This document shows, piece by piece, positions 15,285 through 23,958 of a stretch of 64,000 bases of DNA. Each line of letters begins with the position of its first letter. Position 1 is the first letter of the stretch. The position numbers and the translations under genes were made by a program. The stretch lies in contig NZ_CP025394.1 of NCBI RefSeq assembly GCF_002943525.1, forward strand, positions 3,410,001 through 3,474,000, given 5' to 3'. The notes beneath the pieces were generated by a model. It saw only the letters and a program-made list of their open reading frames with translations. It searched no databases and had not been told where the DNA came from. Origin of the DNA: Kitasatospora sp. MMS16-BH015. GTDB lineage: Bacteria > Actinomycetota > Actinomycetes > Streptomycetales > Streptomycetaceae.

Positions 15285-16764
15285 CTGCCCTCTCCATCTC
15301 CAGCTCGACCTCGGTACCGCCGTCCGGCGCCGGCCGCACCCTCGCGGTGCCCCCGTTGCGCCTCATCCGGCCGATGATCGACTCGCGGACGCCCATCCTG
15401 TCCTCCGGCACGCTCTCCGGGTCGAAGCCGGGGCCGTGGTCGCGCACGAACACGGACACCTTCCGCCCCTCCACCTCGGCGTACACCTGGACTGCGCCCC
15501 CGCCACCGTACTTGGCCGCGTTGACCATCGCCTCCCTCGCGGCCTGCATCTGCGAGGAGATCCGCTCGTCCATCGGACAGTCGCCCACGCAGACCAGCTC
15601 CACCGGCACCCCGTGCAGGTCCTCGACCTCGGCTACCACCGAGCGGATCCGCTCGGCCAGGGTGTCCGGGGCGGCCTCGGCCACGGCCTCGGGGCGGTAG
15701 AGCCAGAGCCGCAGCTCGCGCTCCTGGGCCCGGGCCAGGCGCAGCACCTCCTTGGCGTCGTCGGCGTTGCGCTGGATCAGGGTGAGGGTGTGCAGCACCG
15801 AGTCGTGCACGTGGGCGGCGATCTCGGCCCGCTCCTGGGCCCGGATGCGGGCGGTGCGCTCGGTGCCGAGGTCCTGCCAGAGCCGCAGCGCGTACGGGCC
15901 GACCAGCACCAGCACCCCGGCCAGCACCGCGATCGCCGCCTCCACCACGGAGGCGAAGGTGGAGCCGGTGCCCTGGAGCACCAGGAAGCCCACGATCCCG
16001 GCCACCACCAGCAGCACGCCCGCGCCGACCCGGGTGTAGGCGGCCCGCCGCCTGGTGCCCTCCTCCAGGCCGAACCAGCGCTGCCAGCGCGAGTCGTCGG
16101 CCTGCCGCCACACCAGCGCCACGCCGACGCCGATGGTCAGCAGCGGCCAGACGTACGGCTTGGCCGGCTGGATGTGCAGCGCGCTGAGCAGCGCCATCAG
16201 CCCGATCACCAGCAGCAGCAGCGCCGCGATCTGCCCGAGCCCGCCACCGGCCCGCCCGCCGCTCTCCACGGCCGCGCCGTCCTCCGGAGCGGCGGCCGCG
16301 CCCTCGCCGTGGAAGGTGCGCTGGAGCAGGTCGCGCAGCCGGTCCAGGCCGTGCCGGCCCCCCTTGCGCAGCTCCCCGTAGCCGGGGCCCTCCACATCAC
16401 CCTGCACGAACCGGCCGTTGACGTACCGCCAGGGCTGCCCGCCGCCCACGGCCGGCTCGCCGATGCCGATCGGCACCACGAACCAGAACGCCGCGTACAG
16501 CAGACCGCCTATCCCCTGGGCGAAGAAGAGCAGCACGAAGGCGGCCCGCACCCAGAGCACCGGCAGGCCGAGGTGCACGGCCAGGCCGTGCGCCACCCCG
16601 CCCAGCATCCGCCCGTGCGGGGTGCGGTAGAGCCTGCGGTACGGCAGGCTCGGCCGGTCGGCGGGGCCGGTCTCGGCCGACGTGCCGTCAGGTGCGGGGG
16701 GCTGGGGTTCGGTTCCGGGGGCTGCCACGCCCCGATGGTCACATGCGCGCGGGCCCGCGCGCAT
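15277..16764 (-). CDS. PspC-domain sensor histidine kinase
   Basis: Up to 495 aa. Residues 45-105 are a PspC domain (RTPHGRMLGGVAHGLAVHLG and a membrane helix with FVLLFFAQGIGGLL). More membrane segments follow (residues 170-310), then a HisKA_3-type dimerisation helix with IAAHVHDSVLHTL (phospho-His) and a HATPase domain with AAREAMVNAAKYGG (N box) and VFVRDHGPGFDPE (G box). Such kinases sense membrane or envelope stress. Start uncertain: the ATG at 16762-16764 lies inside a 22-bp palindrome, and a GTG at 16726-16728 (VAAPGTEPQ) is equally plausible. Confidence 0.92.
   Translation of the reverse strand: MRAGPRACDHRGVAAPGTEPQPPAPDGTSAETGPADRPSLPYRRLYRTPHGRMLGGVAHGLAVHLGLPVLWVRAAFVLLFFAQGIGGLLYAAFWFVVPIGIGEPAVGGGQPWRYVNGRFVQGDVEGPGYGELRKGGRHGLDRLRDLLQRTFHGEGAAAAPEDGAAVESGGRAGGGLGQIAALLLLVIGLMALLSALHIQPAKPYVWPLLTIGVGVALVWRQADDSRWQRWFGLEEGTRRRAAYTRVGAGVLLVVAGIVGFLVLQGTGSTFASVVEAAIAVLAGVLVLVGPYALRLWQDLGTERTARIRAQERAEIAAHVHDSVLHTLTLIQRNADDAKEVLRLARAQERELRLWLYRPEAVAEAAPDTLAERIRSVVAEVEDLHGVPVELVCVGDCPMDERISSQMQAAREAMVNAAKYGGGGAVQVYAEVEGRKVSVFVRDHGPGFDPESVPEDRMGVRESIIGRMRRNGGTARVRPAPDGGTEVELEMERADD
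16743..16764. promoter_or_regulatory. 22-bp perfect palindrome at the kinase start
   Basis: ATGCGCGCGGGCCC and its mirror make a perfect 22-bp palindrome covering the first possible start codon of the PspC kinase. As an operator it would favour the GTG start downstream; as a hairpin it could hide the ATG. Confidence 0.45.
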
Positions 16765-16803
16765 CAGGGTCCGCCCCCTACCTGCCTCTCAGGGTCGGTT
16801 CAG

Positions 16804-16848
16804 GGTCCGTACCGGGCCGCCGGAGCTTGGGCCGGGCCGGTACGGACC
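16804..16848. promoter_or_regulatory. Inverted repeat upstream of PspC/toast-rack gene
   Basis: Perfect 12-bp arms, GGTCCGTACCGG and CCGGTACGGACC, are 21 bp apart. The repeat ends 14 bp before the ATG of the plus-strand PspC gene, in the region shared with the divergent kinase. It may be a response-regulator operator or a leader hairpin. Confidence 0.5.
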
Positions 16849-16862
16849 GTCAGGATGGAGGC

Positions 16863-18269
16863 ATGACGGAAGACCGGACCACCGAATCGGCGGAGCACAC
16901 CGCCCGACCGCCCCTCACCCGCAGCGACGAGCACCGGGTGGTGGCCGGTGTCTGCGGCGGCCTCGGGCGGCACCTGGACATCGACCCGGTGGTCTTCCGC
17001 GTCGTCACCGCGGTGCTCTGCCTCTCCGGCGGGCTCGGCCTCTTCCTGTACGGCCTGGGCTGGCTGATCGTGCCGCGCGAGCCGGCCGAGGGCCGGGCCG
17101 GGCGCACCGAGCTCCAGCGGGTGCTCACCGGGCGGGTGGACGGGCAGTCCGTCGGTGCGGTGCTGCTGACCGTGATCGGCACCGGGGTGTTCTTCTCCTC
17201 GATGGACGACGGCAGCCAGCTCCTCCCGCTGCTGCTGCTCTGCGGCCTGGTCTTCCTGGCCGTCCGGTACGACCCCGAGCGCCACCGCCGGCGCCGCAGC
17301 GGCCCGATGGCCGAGGCCTGGCAGCAGCACGTGGACTGGCCGGCCTGGAAGGAGCAGCTGGCCCGCGACTTCACGCCCGAATGGGAGGGATGGAAGGCTC
17401 ACATGCACGAACAGATGCGGGCGCACCGACAGGCCCAGCAGGACCGCCCGGCGGACACCCCGCCCACCGGCCCCTCCGGCTACCTCTGGGACCCGCGCCA
17501 CCCCGAGCGCAACCCGTACTCCGGCCAGACCCCGCCGCCCGGCGCCCCGGCCCAGCCCTGGTGGCAGCGGACCGACCTCCCCGAGGGCGACCCGCTGCGC
17601 AAGGCCCCGGCCGACTCGACGGCGCCGCTGCCCAAGGCCAAGGCGAAGGTGCAGCGCCACCACTCCCTCCTCGGCGGCTGGGGCCTGCTGCTGGGCGCCG
17701 GCGCCGGCACGCTGGTCTGGGGGGTGACCTCCCCGCACGGCGACGCCAAGCTCTCCACCATCCTGGCGGCGGCCCTGCTCGGGCTCGCGGTGCCGCTGCT
17801 GATCGGCGCCCGCTGGGGCCGGGCCCGGAGCCTGGTCCTGCCCGCCGTGCTGCTCACCCTCGCCCTGGCCGGCACCGCCGGGGTGCGGGACACCACCGTC
17901 GGCCAGGCCTTCGGCGACCGCTCCTGGACCCCGGTGAGCTCCGCCGAGCTGCGGCCCGAGTACCACCTGGGCGTGGGCGACCTGCGCCTGGACCTGGCCG
18001 GGCTGGCCCCGGCGGGCGCCACCCTGAGCAGCACCGTGAAGCTGGGCATCGGCGACGCCCACCTGACCGTCCCCGGGGACGTGACGGTGCACCTCAAGGT
18101 GCGCAACCCGATCGGCGACGTACGGCTGCCGGGCGACGAATCCGCCTCGGGGCTGGGCAACGACCGCGAGTACACCATCCAGCCGGTGGGCGGCCGGCCC
18201 GCCCAGGGCACCCTCGACCTCACGGTGTACGTGGGGATCGGCAACATCGATCTGGAGCAGGCGTCATGA
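16863..18269 (+). CDS. PspC domain protein with C-terminal toast-rack domain
   Basis: 468 aa from the ATG at 16863 (GGAGG just before it). Residues 18-80 are a PspC domain (HRVVAGVCGGLGRHLDIDP, then a helix ending GLGWLIVPREP). Two more short helices follow near residues 95-130, then a Pro/Gln-rich cytoplasmic linker (150-260), four membrane helices (265-360) and an outer beta-rich domain (370-468) with repeating LGVGDLRLDL, KLGIGDAHLTV and VGIGNIDLE, the signature of LiaF/toast-rack stress sensors. The divergent PspC kinase/regulator pair suggests one envelope-stress circuit. It overlaps the next small gene by 4 bp (ATGA). Confidence 0.88.
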   Translation: MTEDRTTESAEHTARPPLTRSDEHRVVAGVCGGLGRHLDIDPVVFRVVTAVLCLSGGLGLFLYGLGWLIVPREPAEGRAGRTELQRVLTGRVDGQSVGAVLLTVIGTGVFFSSMDDGSQLLPLLLLCGLVFLAVRYDPERHRRRRSGPMAEAWQQHVDWPAWKEQLARDFTPEWEGWKAHMHEQMRAHRQAQQDRPADTPPTGPSGYLWDPRHPERNPYSGQTPPPGAPAQPWWQRTDLPEGDPLRKAPADSTAPLPKAKAKVQRHHSLLGGWGLLLGAGAGTLVWGVTSPHGDAKLSTILAAALLGLAVPLLIGARWGRARSLVLPAVLLTLALAGTAGVRDTTVGQAFGDRSWTPVSSAELRPEYHLGVGDLRLDLAGLAPAGATLSSTVKLGIGDAHLTVPGDVTVHLKVRNPIGDVRLPGDESASGLGNDREYTIQPVGGRPAQGTLDLTVYVGIGNIDLEQAS

Positions 18270-18463
18270 GGAAGCACCCACTCGATCTCTTCTCCTTGAT
18301 CGCGGGCGCGCTCTTCGCCGTGATCGCCGTCCTCTACCTGGTGGCCTCGCTGAACGACCGCTCGGTGAACGGGCACCTGGTCATCCCGGTCACCTTCATC
18401 ACCCTGGGCGGCGCCGGCCTGGCCGCCGCAGTGGTGGCGATGGCCAGGCGCGGCCGGGACTGA
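18266..18463 (+). CDS. Small two-helix membrane protein, 65 aa
   Basis: The ATG overlaps the stop of the PspC gene (ATGA), so translation is coupled. The product has two hydrophobic helices (LFSLIAGALFAVIAVLYLVA and FITLGGAGLAAAVVAMA) joined by a short polar turn, and an Arg-rich tail. I recognise no catalytic motif; similar small proteins often follow PspC/toast-rack genes in streptomycetes. It is likely an accessory subunit of the same stress system. Confidence 0.85.
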   Translation: MRKHPLDLFSLIAGALFAVIAVLYLVASLNDRSVNGHLVIPVTFITLGGAGLAAAVVAMARRGRD

Positions 18464-18470
18464 GCGCTGG

Positions 18471-19511
18471 TCAGCTCTGCAGCGGGCCGAGGTCCAGCTT
18501 GTCGCCGTTCTTGGTCACGCTGTACCTGGGCAGCGGCTTGGTGGCCGGGCCGTTGATCACGGCGCCGGTCGCCGCGTCGAACCGGGAGCCGTGGCAGGGG
18601 CAGTAGAGCTGCCCGTCCTTGGGGGCGTCCACGGCGCAGCCGGAGTGGGTGCAGACCGAGGAGAGGCCGCAGTACTGACCGGCCTTGGGCTGCACGATGT
18701 AGACGGCGTCCCCGGAGGCCGGGTCCTTCACCTGGGCCGAGCCGCCGACCGGCACCGCCGAGGCGGCCACCGAGACCTTGGCGCCGCCCGCGGCCCCTCC
18801 GCCGGTGGAGGCGGCCGGCACCGGGGAGGGCCCGGCCGCGGTGGTCTTCTTGGTCCGGCCGAAGGTGGCCGTGAGCGAGCCGGCCAGCAGGCCGGCCCCG
18901 CCGAGCGCGACGGCCGCGATCCCGCCGTCCATCACCGAGCGGCGGCGGATGCCCTGCTCGGTGAGGCCCCGGGCCCGGTCCCGGCGGGCCCGCCGGGCCA
19001 GGTAGCCGTCCACCGAGAGGTACGGGGTGCCGGCCAGCAGCAGCGGGGTCCAGGCCATCAGGTAGGCGAGGTCGTTGCCGAGGTAGTACGGGCTGACGTT
19101 CCAGCTGACGGTGAGCCAGAGCGTGAAGCTGAGCGCCGCGCCCCCGGCGGCGGCGATCCGGCCCCAGAGACCGAACAGGGTGCCCAGGCCCACGGCCAGC
19201 TCGCCGAAGGCGATCAGCACGGCGAAGGCGGTCGGGTGGTCGAGCGCGGGCCCGAGCGCCCAGCCGACCGGGCTGTGCGCCTTGGCGGCCTTGGTCTGCG
19301 CGTAGAACGAGGCCTGGTCGGCGGCGCCGGCCAGGTAGTGCGCATCGGAGAGCTTGTCGAAGGCCGCGTAGACGAAGGTGACCCCGAGGAAGAGCCGCAG
19401 CGGCAGCATCGCGTACCGCGTGGCCGTCTCCCGCAGGGCCGCCGCCCGAGGGGCCGTCTCCCGCACGGCCGCAGGCCCGTCTTGCTCCGACTCCCGCTGA
19501 CCCGCCGTCAT
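18471..19511 (-). CDS. DoxX-Rieske [2Fe-2S] membrane fusion protein
   Basis: 346 aa from the ATG at 19509-19511 ([18 protein letters not shown]). Residues 30-175 are a DoxX-like four-helix membrane domain ([20 protein letters not shown]). A further helix near residue 195 ([20 protein letters not shown]) leads to a Thr/Ala-rich linker and a C-terminal Rieske domain with both cluster motifs, CTHSGC and CPCHGSRF. The iron-sulfur domain should lie outside the membrane. The role may be quinol or thiol redox chemistry, but the partner oxidase is not visible nearby. The gene is convergent with the PspC operon (7-bp gap). Confidence 0.9.
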   Translation of the reverse strand: MTAGQRESEQDGPAAVRETAPRAAALRETATRYAMLPLRLFLGVTFVYAAFDKLSDAHYLAGAADQASFYAQTKAAKAHSPVGWALGPALDHPTAFAVLIAFGELAVGLGTLFGLWGRIAAAGGAALSFTLWLTVSWNVSPYYLGNDLAYLMAWTPLLLAGTPYLSVDGYLARRARRDRARGLTEQGIRRRSVMDGGIAAVALGGAGLLAGSLTATFGRTKKTTAAGPSPVPAASTGGGAAGGAKVSVAASAVPVGGSAQVKDPASGDAVYIVQPKAGQYCGLSSVCTHSGCAVDAPKDGQLYCPCHGSRFDAATGAVINGPATKPLPRYSVTKNGDKLDLGPLQS

Positions 19512-19613
19512 GCCGACCCCTTTGGTTCGCGCCCTGCCATCCACTGACAGGTCTGGTCCGATTCTGCCCGTTCGGTGGCGTGATCCGTGCGCACGCCCCC
19601 ACCACGGACAACC

Positions 19614-19649
19614 GCGCCGCCGCTCCCTCTGGTACGGGAGCGACGGCGC
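19614..19649. terminator. Hairpin terminator after guaA
   Basis: A 14-bp stem with one mismatch (GCGCCGCCGCTCCC with GGGAGCGACGGCGC) has loop TCTGGTAC. It lies 23 bp downstream of the guaA stop on the minus strand. Confidence 0.75.
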
Positions 19650-19672
19650 GGATGTTCAACGAGCGGGGAGGA

Positions 19673-21253
19673 CTACTCCCACTCGATGGTGCCCGGGGGC
19701 TTGGAGGTGCAGTCGAGCACCACCCGGTTGACGTCCTTGACCTCGTTGGTGATCCGGGTCGAGATCTTGGCCAGCACCTCGTAGGGCAGGCGCGACCAGT
19801 CGGCCGTCATGGCGTCCTCGGAGGAGACCGGGCGCAGCACGATCGGGTGGCCGTAGGTGCGGCCGTCGCCCTGGACGCCGACGCTGCGGACGTCGGCGAG
19901 CAGCACGACCGGGCACTGCCAGATCTCGCGGTCCAGGCCGGCCTTGGTCAGCTCCTCGCGGGCGATGGCGTCGGCCTCGCGGAGCAGGTCGAGCCGCTCC
20001 TTGGTGACCTCGCCGACGATCCGGATGCCCAGGCCCGGGCCGGGGAACGGCTGGCGCTGGACGATCTCCTCCGGCAGGCCGAGCTCCTGGCCGACCATCC
20101 GGACCTCGTCCTTGAACAGCTTGCGCAGCGGCTCGACGAGCTCGAACTCGATGTCGTCGGGCAGGCCGCCCACGTTGTGGTGCGACTTGATGTTGGCGGT
20201 GCCGGTGCCGCCACCGGACTCCACCACGTCCGGGTACAGGGTGCCCTGGACCAGGAAGCCGACGGCCGGGCCCTCGTCCGCGATGATCTCGGCCTGCGCC
20301 TGCTCGAAGACGCGGATGAACTCACGGCCGATGATCTTGCGCTTGGTCTCGGGGTCGGAGACCCCGGCCAGCGCGGTGAGGAAGCGCTCCTGGGCGTCCA
20401 CGACCTTGAGCTTGACGCCGGTCGCGGCCACGAAGTCCTTCTCGACCTGCTCGGTCTCGCCCTTGCGCATCAGACCGTGGTCCACGTACACGCAGGTCAG
20501 CTGGTCGCCGATGGCCCGGGCCACCAGGGCGGCCGCCACGGCCGAGTCCACGCCGCCGGAGAGGCCGCAGATGGCGCGCTTGTCGCCGACCTGCTCCTTG
20601 ATCAGGGCGATCTGCTCGTCCACCACGTTGGTGGTGGTCCAGGTCGGGGCCAGGCCCGCGCCGCGGTAGAGGAAGTGCTCGAGGATCTGCTGGCCGTGCG
20701 TGGAGTGCAGCACCTCGGGGTGGTACTGGACGCCGTACAGCTTGCGCTCGTCGTTCTCGAAGGCGGCGACCGGCACCACGTCGGTGGAGGCGGTGACGGT
20801 GAAGCCCTCGGGGGCGGCGGAGCAGGCGTCGCCGTGCGACATCCAGACCGACTGCTCGGCGGGGGTGCCCTCGAACAGGGTGGAGCCGTTCTTGGTGACG
20901 TGCAGCGGGGTGCGGCCGTACTCACGGGCACCGGAGTTGTCCACGGTGCCGCCGAGGGTGATGGCCATCAGCTGGAAGCCGTAGCACATGCCGAAGACCG
21001 GGACGCCGGCCTCGAACAGCTCGCGGCCGAGGCGCGGGGCGCCCTCCTCGTAGACCGAGGACGGGCCGCCGGAGAGGATGATCGCCTTGGGGTTCTTGGC
21101 GAGCATCTCGGCCACCGGCATGGAGCTGGGCACGATCTCGCTGTAGACCCGCGCCTCACGCACCCGACGGGCGATGAGCTGGGCGTACTGGGCACCGAAG
21201 TCGACGACGAGGACGGTGTCGAGTGCGGGGTGGTCGGGGGTAACAGAGGTCAC
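19673..21253 (-). CDS. guaA: GMP synthase (glutamine-hydrolysing)
   Basis: 526 aa. It makes GMP from XMP, ATP and glutamine, the last step after IMP dehydrogenase (guaB, also in this window). The N-terminal class I amidotransferase domain shows [12 protein letters not shown] (nucleophile Cys) and [12 protein letters not shown] (His-x-Glu). The ATP-pyrophosphatase domain has [14 protein letters not shown] (SGGxDS P-loop), and the C-terminal dimerisation part has [13 protein letters not shown] and the end KPPGTIEWE. The start is a GTG at 21251-21253 with GGAAGG upstream. About 760 bp of gene-poor DNA lie upstream, with a TAGACT-like -10 at 21344-21349 on the minus strand. Confidence 0.98.
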   Translation of the reverse strand: MTSVTPDHPALDTVLVVDFGAQYAQLIARRVREARVYSEIVPSSMPVAEMLAKNPKAIILSGGPSSVYEEGAPRLGRELFEAGVPVFGMCYGFQLMAITLGGTVDNSGAREYGRTPLHVTKNGSTLFEGTPAEQSVWMSHGDACSAAPEGFTVTASTDVVPVAAFENDERKLYGVQYHPEVLHSTHGQQILEHFLYRGAGLAPTWTTTNVVDEQIALIKEQVGDKRAICGLSGGVDSAVAAALVARAIGDQLTCVYVDHGLMRKGETEQVEKDFVAATGVKLKVVDAQERFLTALAGVSDPETKRKIIGREFIRVFEQAQAEIIADEGPAVGFLVQGTLYPDVVESGGGTGTANIKSHHNVGGLPDDIEFELVEPLRKLFKDEVRMVGQELGLPEEIVQRQPFPGPGLGIRIVGEVTKERLDLLREADAIAREELTKAGLDREIWQCPVVLLADVRSVGVQGDGRTYGHPIVLRPVSSEDAMTADWSRLPYEVLAKISTRITNEVKDVNRVVLDCTSKPPGTIEWE

Positions 21254-22017
21254 GGACGGCCTTCCGGCTGCGATTCGGGAGGTTGTCGCGCGCGGGCGGC
21301 CGTGGGGTGGCCGCCGCGGGTGACGAGGGTGGGTTCCTCCCCGAGTCTACCGGGCGGGCCGCCGCGTCCCGCTTCACCCGCATGCCCCGCGCCGGTCCCG
21401 TGACCAGGGCGCCTGCCCGCGCGTTGTGCCGGGCGGACCGGACGAGCGCGCCGCACCTCCCAGGTGCGGGCCGCGGGCGTGCGGGACACCGAAGGACCAC
21501 GCGTGGATCACCAGTCCACCCGCTCGCGTGGCGCTGCCGCCTCCGGCCCTGCCGGGCGCGGCCCGCCGTGGGACCGTGCGCGGGTGCTGCGACCGGCAAG
21601 CAGGGGACAGCGGACCCGGCCGCGACTGCATCGAGAACGGGTGGTGCGGCCACGGGCCCGGGGACGCCCGGAGCTCGTGGCCGCACCACCCGCTCACTAC
21701 TACTGTCCGTAGTCGACGGGTCGGCCCGCCGGTGCGCCCACGAAGTGCTCGCGCGCATGGTACGGCACCGGGCCCGGTCGAAATTGAACTGTGTCGAACT
21801 GCGTCGAATCGGTTGCACGGCACGGCTTCCGTCCCTCACGATGCTGGGTACGGGAGGTCGCCACACCCTCGACCGAGCCGCCCGAGCGAGCCCCTGGTGA
21901 CAACGGTTATCACCTCACGCTCCGTGAAGGCCCCCGCCCAAGCCACTCTGACCGGACGGCGCTCATCCCCCGGCGCCGTCACCCAGCACGAGGCGCAGCC
22001 CTGACGCCGAGTGCTGT
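21254..22017. other. Gene-poor interval upstream of guaA
   Basis: No reading frame here has convincing coding character together with a ribosome site. The stretch around 21780-21830 is less GC-rich than its surroundings (TTCGAC repeated three times at 5-8 bp intervals on the minus strand). The main structure is the long hairpin at 21638-21692. The interval should hold the guaA promoter and possibly a small RNA. Confidence 0.5.
21638..21692. terminator. 17-bp stem hairpin, possible small-RNA terminator
   Basis: A perfect 17-bp inverted repeat (CGGGTGGTGCGGCCACG with its complement at 21676-21692) has a 21-nt loop. It is not at the end of any recognised gene: guaA starts 385 bp away and the next gene ends 375 bp away. 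It could terminate an unannotated transcript on either strand. Confidence 0.5.
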
Positions 22018-22022
22018 ACGAC

Positions 22023-22054
22023 AAAGGGCCCCGTTTCCCCCGGCGGGGCCCTTT
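22023..22054. terminator. Hairpin terminator after the GMC oxidoreductase
   Basis: A perfect 11-bp stem (AAAGGGCCCCG with CGGGGCCCTTT) has a 10-nt loop. It lies 14 bp past the GMC oxidoreductase stop on the minus strand. Confidence 0.8.
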
Positions 22055-22067
22055 GCCCTGCCCCGGC

Positions 22068-23921
22068 TCAGCCCTTCTCGAGGCCCTTCCCGAGCTCCTT
22101 CTCGAGCTCCTCCGTACGCGGCGGCACCTTCGGCACCGGCAGCAGCAGCTCGCCGAACGCCCCGGCGGGCACCGCCGGCCGCGCCGGGCGGACGGCCGGC
22201 ACCGGCCGGTACGCCTCCTCCTGCGCGGGCCGCTGGTCCTCCTCACCCCGGTTGGGCCACATCGACATGGCCCGCTCGGCCTGGGCGGTGATGGTCAGCG
22301 AGGGGTTCACCCCGAGGTTGGCGGAGATCGCCGAACCGTCCACCACGCTGATCCCCGGGTAGCCGAACAGCCGGTGGTACGGGTCGACCACGCCGTGCTC
22401 GGCGTCGGCGGCGATCGGGCAGCCGCCGATGAAGTGGGCGGTCAGCGGGATGTCGAAGATCTCCCCGATGGTGCCGCCGGAGAAGCCGTTGATCTCGGCG
22501 GCCAGCGCGTTCGCGGCCTGCTCGGCGGCCGGGATCCAGGTCGGGTTCGGCGCGCCGTGGCCCTGGGTCGAGGTGAGCTTGCCCTTGCCCGGGCCGCCCT
22601 TCTTGAGCGAGACGGTGATCGAGTTGTCCAGCGACTGCATGACCAGCCCGATGATGGTCTTCTCCGACCAGCGGTGCTGGTTCATCGAGCGGGCGAAGAT
22701 CACCGGGTGCCGGGCCGCCGTGACGGCGTACCGCAGCCAGCGCGGCCCGCGGCCCGCCCCGGGCACCTGCTGCACGCTGAGCGCCCCCATCGCGTTCGAG
22801 CCCCGGCCGTAGCGGACCGGCTCGATGTGGGTGTTGGCGTCCGGGTGGATGGAGGAGGTGATCGCCACCCCCCGGGTGAAGTCCACCCGGCGGCCGTACC
22901 GCTTGTCGGTGGTCGAGGCCCCGACGATCGCCTCGGAGTTGGTCCGGGTCAGCTCGCCCAGCTTGGCCGAGATCCCCGGCAGGTGGCCGCCGTCGCGCAT
23001 CCGGTGCAGCAGGGTCTGGGTGCCGTAGGTGCCCGCCGCCACCACCACCCTGGCCGCCGTGATGGTCCGCGCGCCCGCCCCCACCCGGTCCTTGGCCCGG
23101 GAGTTGGTCCTCCGCACGTCCACCGCGAAGCCGTCACCCAGCGGGCGCAGGCGCTCCACCGTGGTGAGCGGGTGGATCTCGGCGCCGTTCTTCTCGGCCA
23201 GGAAGAGGTAGTTCTCGGTGAGCGTGTTCTTGGCCCCGTGCCGGCAGCCCGTCATGCACTCCCCGCACTCGGTGCAGGCCCGCCGGCTCGGCCCCTCCCC
23301 GCCGAAGTACGGGTCGGCCACCTCGCCGCCGGGCACGGCCTTGGCCGTGCCTCCCCCAGCCTTCGGCCGGGAGGTGCCCCCTGCGTCCTTGCCGTCCCCG
23401 AAGAACACCCCGACCGGGGCCAGGTGGAAGGTGTCGCCGACGCCCATCTGCTCGGCGGCGGCCTTCAGGTGCACGTCGCTGGGCGTCATGGTCGGGTTGG
23501 TGCGCACCCCGAGCATCCGCTGCGCCTGGTCGTAGAACGGCGCGAGCTCGCTCTCCCAGTCGGTGATGTGCTGCCACTGGCGGTCCTCGAAGAACGCCTT
23601 CGGCGGCACGTACAGGGTGTTGGCGTAGTTGAGCGAACCTCCCCCGACGCCCGCGCCGGCCAGGATCAGCACATTGGCCAGCAGGTGGATCCGCTGGATC
23701 CCGTAGAGCCCGAGCGCGGGCGCCCAGAGGTAGTTCTTGGTGTCCCAGGAGGTGCGGGGCAGCTCCGCCCGGGTGAACCGCCGCCCCGCCTCCAGGACGG
23801 CCACCCGGTACCCCTTCTCGGTCAGCCGCAGCGCCGAGACCGAACCGCCGAAGCCCGAGCCGATCACCACGACGTCATAGTCGAAGGCGTCGTCGTACTC
23901 GGGGATGTCCTCGCCTGCCAT
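22068..23921 (-). CDS. GMC-family FAD oxidoreductase, cholesterol-oxidase-like
   Basis: 617 aa. The N-terminus has the FAD dinucleotide motif VVIGSGFGGSVSALRL. Next come GVGGGSLNYANTLY (GMC signature) and a four-Cys segment, CTECGECMTGC, followed by HGAKNTLTENYL; the family's substrate-domain helices lie in the middle. The C-terminus has TAHFIGGCPIA and the closing GSAISANLGVNPSLTITAQA with the flavin-proximal Asn-Pro. The nearest well-known relative by position and form is the mycobacterial choD product, whose true substrate is debated. The last 60 residues are charged and Pro-rich. The start has AAGGAG upstream. It lies 37 bp after the dehydrogenase gene, so one operon is likely. Confidence 0.9.
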   Translation of the reverse strand: MAGEDIPEYDDAFDYDVVVIGSGFGGSVSALRLTEKGYRVAVLEAGRRFTRAELPRTSWDTKNYLWAPALGLYGIQRIHLLANVLILAGAGVGGGSLNYANTLYVPPKAFFEDRQWQHITDWESELAPFYDQAQRMLGVRTNPTMTPSDVHLKAAAEQMGVGDTFHLAPVGVFFGDGKDAGGTSRPKAGGGTAKAVPGGEVADPYFGGEGPSRRACTECGECMTGCRHGAKNTLTENYLFLAEKNGAEIHPLTTVERLRPLGDGFAVDVRRTNSRAKDRVGAGARTITAARVVVAAGTYGTQTLLHRMRDGGHLPGISAKLGELTRTNSEAIVGASTTDKRYGRRVDFTRGVAITSSIHPDANTHIEPVRYGRGSNAMGALSVQQVPGAGRGPRWLRYAVTAARHPVIFARSMNQHRWSEKTIIGLVMQSLDNSITVSLKKGGPGKGKLTSTQGHGAPNPTWIPAAEQAANALAAEINGFSGGTIGEIFDIPLTAHFIGGCPIAADAEHGVVDPYHRLFGYPGISVVDGSAISANLGVNPSLTITAQAERAMSMWPNRGEEDQRPAQEEAYRPVPAVRPARPAVPAGAFGELLLPVPKVPPRTEELEKELGKGLEKG

Positions 23922-23958
23922 GTGCCGCTGCTCCTTCGAAAGGACCTGCTGGGACGGG

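Noticed and set aside
21700..21903. 67-codon minus-strand ORF before the orphan hairpin
   Set aside because: It needs a TTG start, lacks a ribosome site and shows no clear third-position GC bias. It is mentioned only as context for the hairpin.
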